Positions 32,901 to 36,841 of a stretch of DNA of 36,841 nt are shown here, piece by piece; the stretch's first letter is position 1, and the number at the start of each line of letters is the position of its first letter. Both the position numbers and the translations under genes were made by a program. Source of the DNA: Parachlorella kessleri. Lineage: Eukaryota > Chlorophyta > Trebouxiophyceae > Chlorellales > Chlorellaceae. The notes under the pieces were generated by a model. It did not search any database, was not told where the DNA came from, and saw only the letters and a list, made by a program, of their open reading frames with translations. Location: assembly GCA_001598975.1 (NCBI GenBank), contig BBXU01000708.1, positions 1-36,841 on the forward strand, read 5' to 3'.

Positions 32901-35122
32901 TGGCGCCCCCTGCCATCACCCACCTGTGTGGTGAGTAGTCTCGCTGGACAAGGCTAGCCTGCAGCTACATCCCTTGCAAGCCAAGCAACAAATTATGGCC
33001 ATGCTGCGGGCGCTCTGCAGTGGTGCCTGAGGAACAACACGGGCAGCCTGAGCTGGGAATGCAAGGCCCAGCTCTTCAGGCGGGATCTGGAGCGGTCGGC
33101 TGACGTGCGCCTGAGCGTGCGGCTCCTGAAGAAGTGCATGGCAGATAAACAGAAGGTATGTTTTACTCCCTGCTGGCTGGTATGCCGGTACGATGGCGCG
33201 ACAAACACGCCTTGCACCGCTTGCCAGCCGCTCGGTGACCTCCTCCTGGCTGGCCTCAAAGTACGCTGGCATAGTTGTGTGCATGGTTGCCGGCTGAATG
33301 CTGCAGAACTGCAGGGCTTGTAGTGGGGTGCCTGCGCCCGTGAGCAACACTTGCTGTTGATGCGCTGTTGTAGTTTTGTGCCGACATTGAGCCTGGCGAG
33401 TCGCGGGTGAAAGACTGCCTGGAAGAACACATGCTGGAGGACGATTTGTCAAAGGTGGGGAACTGACACGGAGAAAGTGACATCCTAGATCCAGTGATGG
33501 GTGTGAGGGCAAGCAGCACTCGCCACAATTCATTAGTAAGGGATGGGGTAGTGCAAACAGAGAGGGTAGGGACGGATGATGCTGTCAGAGCTGGACGCAA
33601 CCATGCTCCTGAGCCTTGTCTGAGGTCTGTTGACTTCATGCTTAGTGCCCCTCCGGCTATGCACTCAGTACTGGCGCACGTAGGATTTGCGGCATGAGTG
33701 GCAGGGAGTGCGAACAGGGAGTGAGAGCTGTACGAGCAGGAACTGGATGCAGAATGCGCCCGAGCTTGCCTGAGTTCTGAGCCAACTTCTTGCCGAATGC
33801 CCCACGCTCATCTGAGGGCCCCCTTGCGGACTTCCCCCGTTTCCAAGTGCAGTCTTGTGTAGTCTAGTCTAACAGCGTACCACAACCTGACCATGCTGCC
33901 GTGAGTCACCCAAATGGGGCCTTTGTTAAGTGCAGGAGTGCGGCGAGGAGCTTGCCGCCATGGTGCAGGCCCGCTCCACCAACTTCAGCATGGATTCCAA
34001 GATCCGATTTCCCCGTTTCCGAGTGCAGGAGTGCGGCGAGGAGCTTGCCGCCATGGTGCAGGCCCGCTCCACCAACTTCTGCATGGATTCCAAGATCCGA
34101 TTTCCCCGTTTCCGAGTGCAGGAGTGCGGCGAGGAGCTTGCCGCCATGGTGCAGGCCCGCTCCACCAACTTCCGCATGGATTCCAAGATCCGCGAGTACT
34201 GTGCACAGGTGCGGCCACACTGTTGTCCAGAGAAGATCCACCCTGCATATCGTCCAAGGGTCGGGAGTGCTGTTCTTCATGTGGTGGCATCCATTCCCTG
34301 TGGGCCTGCTGGCAGGGGTCGCCTTGCTGCGACCACGCTCAGCGGGGCAGCACCGATCTCTCAAGCCAACAGGGTGCACAGGTTGTGGTCCACCTGCAGC
34401 TGCGCTATGTATGCTATGTGGGGTTTTAGGAATCATTACTCAGCTGGCAAGCCGGACAAGGACCCAGAACTGCTTGGCATCCCAGGCAGTGCTCTGCTGC
34501 GGTGCTATGAGTGGGGATTCCGGGCACATAGGCTGCCGTTCATGTGACTTTCATGTCCCACACAGTGCTTTTGGGTAGCACTCCTTAGCAGCAGTGTCAC
34601 CGCCTATATGGTTCTGGCATTTCGAAGGAGAGGTGCAGGTCTGGTGCATGATGGCTGTAACCCCCCAACAACAAAATCCCACACACAGGATGTGGAGCGG
34701 CTGTGTGGAATCCCCCAGGCCACCATGGTGAGCGAGAATCTGACGCAGCATGAGGACAGTATCCAGAGATGCCTCCAGGACTACAGGTGCGTCGCACTGG
34801 CTCCCTCCGTGAGAGGCAGCCACCGCCATGCTGCTGTCTTGCTGCACTCCTGGTGCTCTCGCCAGCACGGACCCTGCTGCCTGGGCTCTTTGCGTGGCGT
34901 GATGGCGCTCTAGGGGCAGCTGTCGTCGCGAGACCTCGCTGGAAACAGCGCTGCCTGCCCACCACCTCCATGAGCGAAGCAACGGCAGGGCTGGAGCCTG
35001 CGCCCCGCCCTCGTGTGGCAGCGGGCCACCCTGTGGTCCCGGCTGGCTGCTTGCCGGCCTGCCCACGTGACGGAGCTAAGGGAGCCCAAGCTGCCAGCGG
35101 TGTTGGTGGGGCCCTCATGATG

Positions 35123-35157
<35 letters not shown>

Positions 35158-36653
35158 ACAGACAGACAGACACAGAGGCAGGCAAGCCCACCCCCTGGCT
35201 GCAAGGCACCCCGGGGTCCCCACTCTACCCTGCGCCGCCTGCAGGAGGGAGCTGAGGAGCCCGGCCTGCTCCGCTCGCGTGTCGCGCATGGTGGCCCTGT
35301 CCATGGCAGACATCCGCTTCAACCACCCCCTGGCCGACGCCTGCGCCGCCGACCGCGCCAGCCTGTGCGGCTCCGTCCCGCCCGGCTCCGCCCGCGTCAT
35401 CCGCTGCCTCAAGGCCAAGTAAGACTCTGCAGGCGCCGGCCAGCCAGCCTGGCTGACTGCTGGCTGGCTGGCTGCGTGGACGCTGCTGGCAGGCGGCGCT
35501 TGGGGGGCGCCTGGCCAGAGCCCTTCCAGCGGGGGGTTGCATGCGCATGGCAAGCGGTGTGAAAATTTCAGGGACCTGTGACTGGGTGTCTTCTGTTGGT
35601 TGTTGAAGAACGCACCCTAGGGGGCGGCCTTGTCTGCCGGGCTTCCTGGCTTGGGGTTACTCCTCCTCTCTACCAGCTGTTTCCAGCATGCAGGGCAGCA
35701 TCCGCTCGCCTCCTGTGCCTGCAGGAGGGATGAGTTGGCAGAGGGGTGTGCCGCCATGCTCTTTGACCAGGAGCAGGTCATGGCAGGTGGGCACTGTGTC
35801 ACGATAGCGGGGGCCTGTTGCACCGTTTCAGGTTTTCCCTTCCTTGCTGACAGGCCCACTCACTCCCCGGTAAACCCCGTGCCAGCGTTCGTGCGGGCTG
35901 CCATGCCACCCCTTTGTACCCGCCTTGCCTGCGCTGACGCCAGTGCCACACCCAACAAGGCCTGGACTGTGCCTGCCTCACTAGCATGCCGCGGGTCACT
36001 GTTCCCCTTGATGCCCACGGCGGCCCCTTACTGCCATGCAGAGAACATTGACTTCCAGTTCCCTCTCAAGCGCGCTTGCACAGCAGAGATCTTTAAATAC
36101 TGCGGAGCCGTGCCCCATGGGCGCGGCAGGGTGGCCAGGTGCGGGCCACAGAGGGGAGCCCAAGCCCCGGCTTCGTAGACGTTTGGGTGCCTTTCTGGGG
36201 CTGATCTTTGCACCAACAGCAGCAGCAGCACTGGGCGAAGCAGCGTGTGTGTTTGGTGTGCGTGTGCGTGTGGCGGGGGGGGGGGGGGGGGGCAGGGCCC
36301 AGAAGGATCTTCAGGTTTTGGGGGTTCAGCGAGCATGCGTGCATGTGCGGCTAGTCCGCAACGGTCTGCTAGAGCATACTGTGCTCGCCAACAATTACTT
36401 TTGCCGCAGCCACACTCAAAGGCCCACACTCTATACACGCCTTTTGCCCTGCCTTGTGACCGTGCGTGTCGGGCGCCCGCAGGTGTCTCCAGCTGAAACT
36501 GAAGTAGGAGAAGAACTAAAGAAATATGCCCAGGCCTATTCATTTTTTCAATTCTTTCATTGCAGGTGCCTCCAGCTCAACCTGGAGCAGGGGCAGGCCT
36601 TCAGCCGCGGGTGCAGGCAGGAGCTGCAAGCCTCCGAAGCGCGGGCAGCGCAG
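29993..36653 (+). CDS. GLG1: Golgi apparatus protein 1 (GLG1/MG-160)-like Cys-rich repeat protein, 3' end outside window
   Basis: Exons: 29993-30004, 30201-30383, 30666-30762, 31148-31289, 31771-31832, 32229-32367, 32504-32552, 32618-32740, 33021-33155, 33374-33454, 33936-34208, 34689-34786, 35245-35418, 35725-35786, 36042-36138, 36566-36653. All phases agree, giving 605 aa so far. The start is inferred: MRPK from a tiny first exon joins ARVLALVLLVSLANA, making a good signal peptide. A signature of about 60 residues repeats: Cys, about 7-9 residues, C, then (P)G.xR...CL, then C. Examples are ACKEEIARHCKKKKPGARRL, ACKEDIEERCQDV, FCADIEPGESRVKDCLEE, ACAADRASLCGSVPPGSARV and ACTAEIFKYCGAVPHGRGRV. 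Family knowledge: single-pass type I Golgi membrane sialoglycoprotein with up to 16 such repeats, binding growth factors or selectin in animals; its algal role is unknown. Exon 11 carries a 93-bp triplication. Exon 6 could alternatively end at a GC donor (after KKQ), skipping exon 7. Confidence 0.88.
31081..31130 (+). repeat. 10-bp tandem repeat (CCTCAGTACC-like) just before GLG1 exon 4
   Basis: Five units of CTCTGTACCT/CCCTCAGTAC type fill the pyrimidine-rich region immediately ahead of the acceptor at 31147. Any branch point and the polypyrimidine tract of this intron must lie in or next to the array. Confidence 0.8.
33531..33790 (+). repeat. Two degenerate copies of a dispersed repeat in GLG1 intron 10
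   Basis: Units around 33549 (GTAGTGCAAACAGAGAGG) and 33703 (GGAGTGCGAACAGGGAGTGA) are about 154 bp apart. Each is followed by CTGGA(C/T)GCA and then GAGCCTTGTCTGAG or GAGCTTGCCTGAG. They resemble the sequence at 16440-16560. Confidence 0.6.
33936..34208 (+). repeat. In-frame 93-bp exon triplication in GLG1 (exon 11)
   Basis: Three copies start at 33936, 34029 and 34122, each right after GTGCAG. In the exon-derived part they differ only at one codon (AGC, TGC, CGC: Ser, Cys, Arg before MDSKIR). The first two copies end in ATTTCCCCGTTTCCGAGTGCAG, an intron-tail-like spacer read in frame as FPRFRVQ. A near copy of that spacer occurs in the intron at 33832-33852. The third copy continues into REYCAQ and a GTGCGG donor. 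Confidence 0.95.
35122..35172 (+). repeat. (GCAG)n/(ACAG)n microsatellite in GLG1 intron 12
   Basis: A run of GCAG units changes to ACAG units within the intron between the exons ending at 34786 and starting at 35245. It adds many CAG trinucleotides well ahead of the true acceptor. Confidence 0.95.
36275..36292 (+). repeat. Homopolymer run of 18 G in GLG1 intron 15
   Basis: Eighteen consecutive G residues follow a GT-rich stretch. Length is likely to vary between reads and individuals, and the run could fold as a G-quadruplex. Confidence 0.95.
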
Positions 36654-36841
36654 GTAGGCAGCGCACATAGCAGGGCTCCCCTCCCCTACTACAGGCCCCA
36701 TAGCATCTGTGGCTGCGCACAGGTGCTATGCCGGTGGTAGGCTGGCGGATCAGTGGCAGAGGCGTAGCAGTTTTGGGGCAAACACTTGCATGCCTGCCCT
36801 GGTTCGAAACCTGCCCCTCCCTTGGCGGCTGGTGAAGGGGA

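Noticed and set aside
35122..35172. Regularly spaced short repeats that could suggest a CRISPR-like array
   Set aside because: It is a simple GCAG/ACAG microsatellite without spacers, in a eukaryotic intron.
34597..35553. 318-codon minus-strand open frame through GLG1 exons 12-13
   Set aside because: It crosses a microsatellite and is antisense to exons with clear GLG1 cysteine patterns.
36654..36841. Possible further GLG1 exon after 36653 (acceptor near 36693)
   Set aside because: The in-phase reading meets a stop almost at once; the next real exon is probably beyond the window.

Overview
The window is nuclear DNA of a eukaryote, most probably a chlorophyte green alga of the Chlamydomonas/Volvox/Haematococcus type. 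The grounds are GC-rich coding sequence, many short exons split by 100-500 bp GT-AG introns ending in (T/C)TGCAG, TGTAA motifs of the kind used as poly(A) signals in green algae, Ala/Gln-rich linkers, and best family matches to plant-type proteins. There is no bacterial operon structure, CRISPR array or insertion sequence. Genes had to be rebuilt by joining exons. In every model below except the 5' gene and the unknown minus-strand gene, all exon phases agree.

Layout, left to right: (1) 18-2867 (+), 3' part of a GT14 core-2/I-branching-type glycosyltransferase. (2) 3817-7605 (+), a complete nine-exon zeta-crystallin-like quinone oxidoreductase (352 aa). (3) 9041-10498 (-), a gene of unknown function, probably two exons. 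(4) 10816-16241 (+), a complete eight-exon IPI1/TEX10 ribosome-biogenesis protein (1162 aa), divergent from gene 3. (5) 17341-23023 (-) and (6) 23934-29685 (-), a head-to-tail tandem pair of hydroxyproline O-arabinosyltransferases (GT95/HPAT; 646 aa in 12 exons and about 567 aa in 13 exons), each with an N-terminal signal anchor and a PAN/apple-like Cys-rich module ahead of the catalytic domain. (7) 29993 to beyond the window end (+), a GLG1/MG-160-type Golgi Cys-rich repeat protein, divergent from gene 6, with 16 coding exons visible.

Four of the seven genes (GT14, two HPATs, GLG1) belong to families of the secretory pathway or Golgi. Three of them are contiguous, and the HPAT-B/GLG1 pair shares a short divergent promoter. 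In algae with hydroxyproline-rich glycoprotein walls this would be a coherent neighbourhood, but that link is inference.

The most striking structures are not explained by the gene list. GLG1 exon 11 is a near-perfect in-frame triplication of a 93-bp unit, each copy starting at its own splice-acceptor-like CAG. Both HPAT paralogs carry matching 88-bp tandem repeats that duplicate an intron end plus the first part of the following exon, creating decoy acceptors. One intron is present in HPAT-B but absent from HPAT-A. A degenerate dispersed repeat family lies downstream of IPI1 and inside a GLG1 intron.
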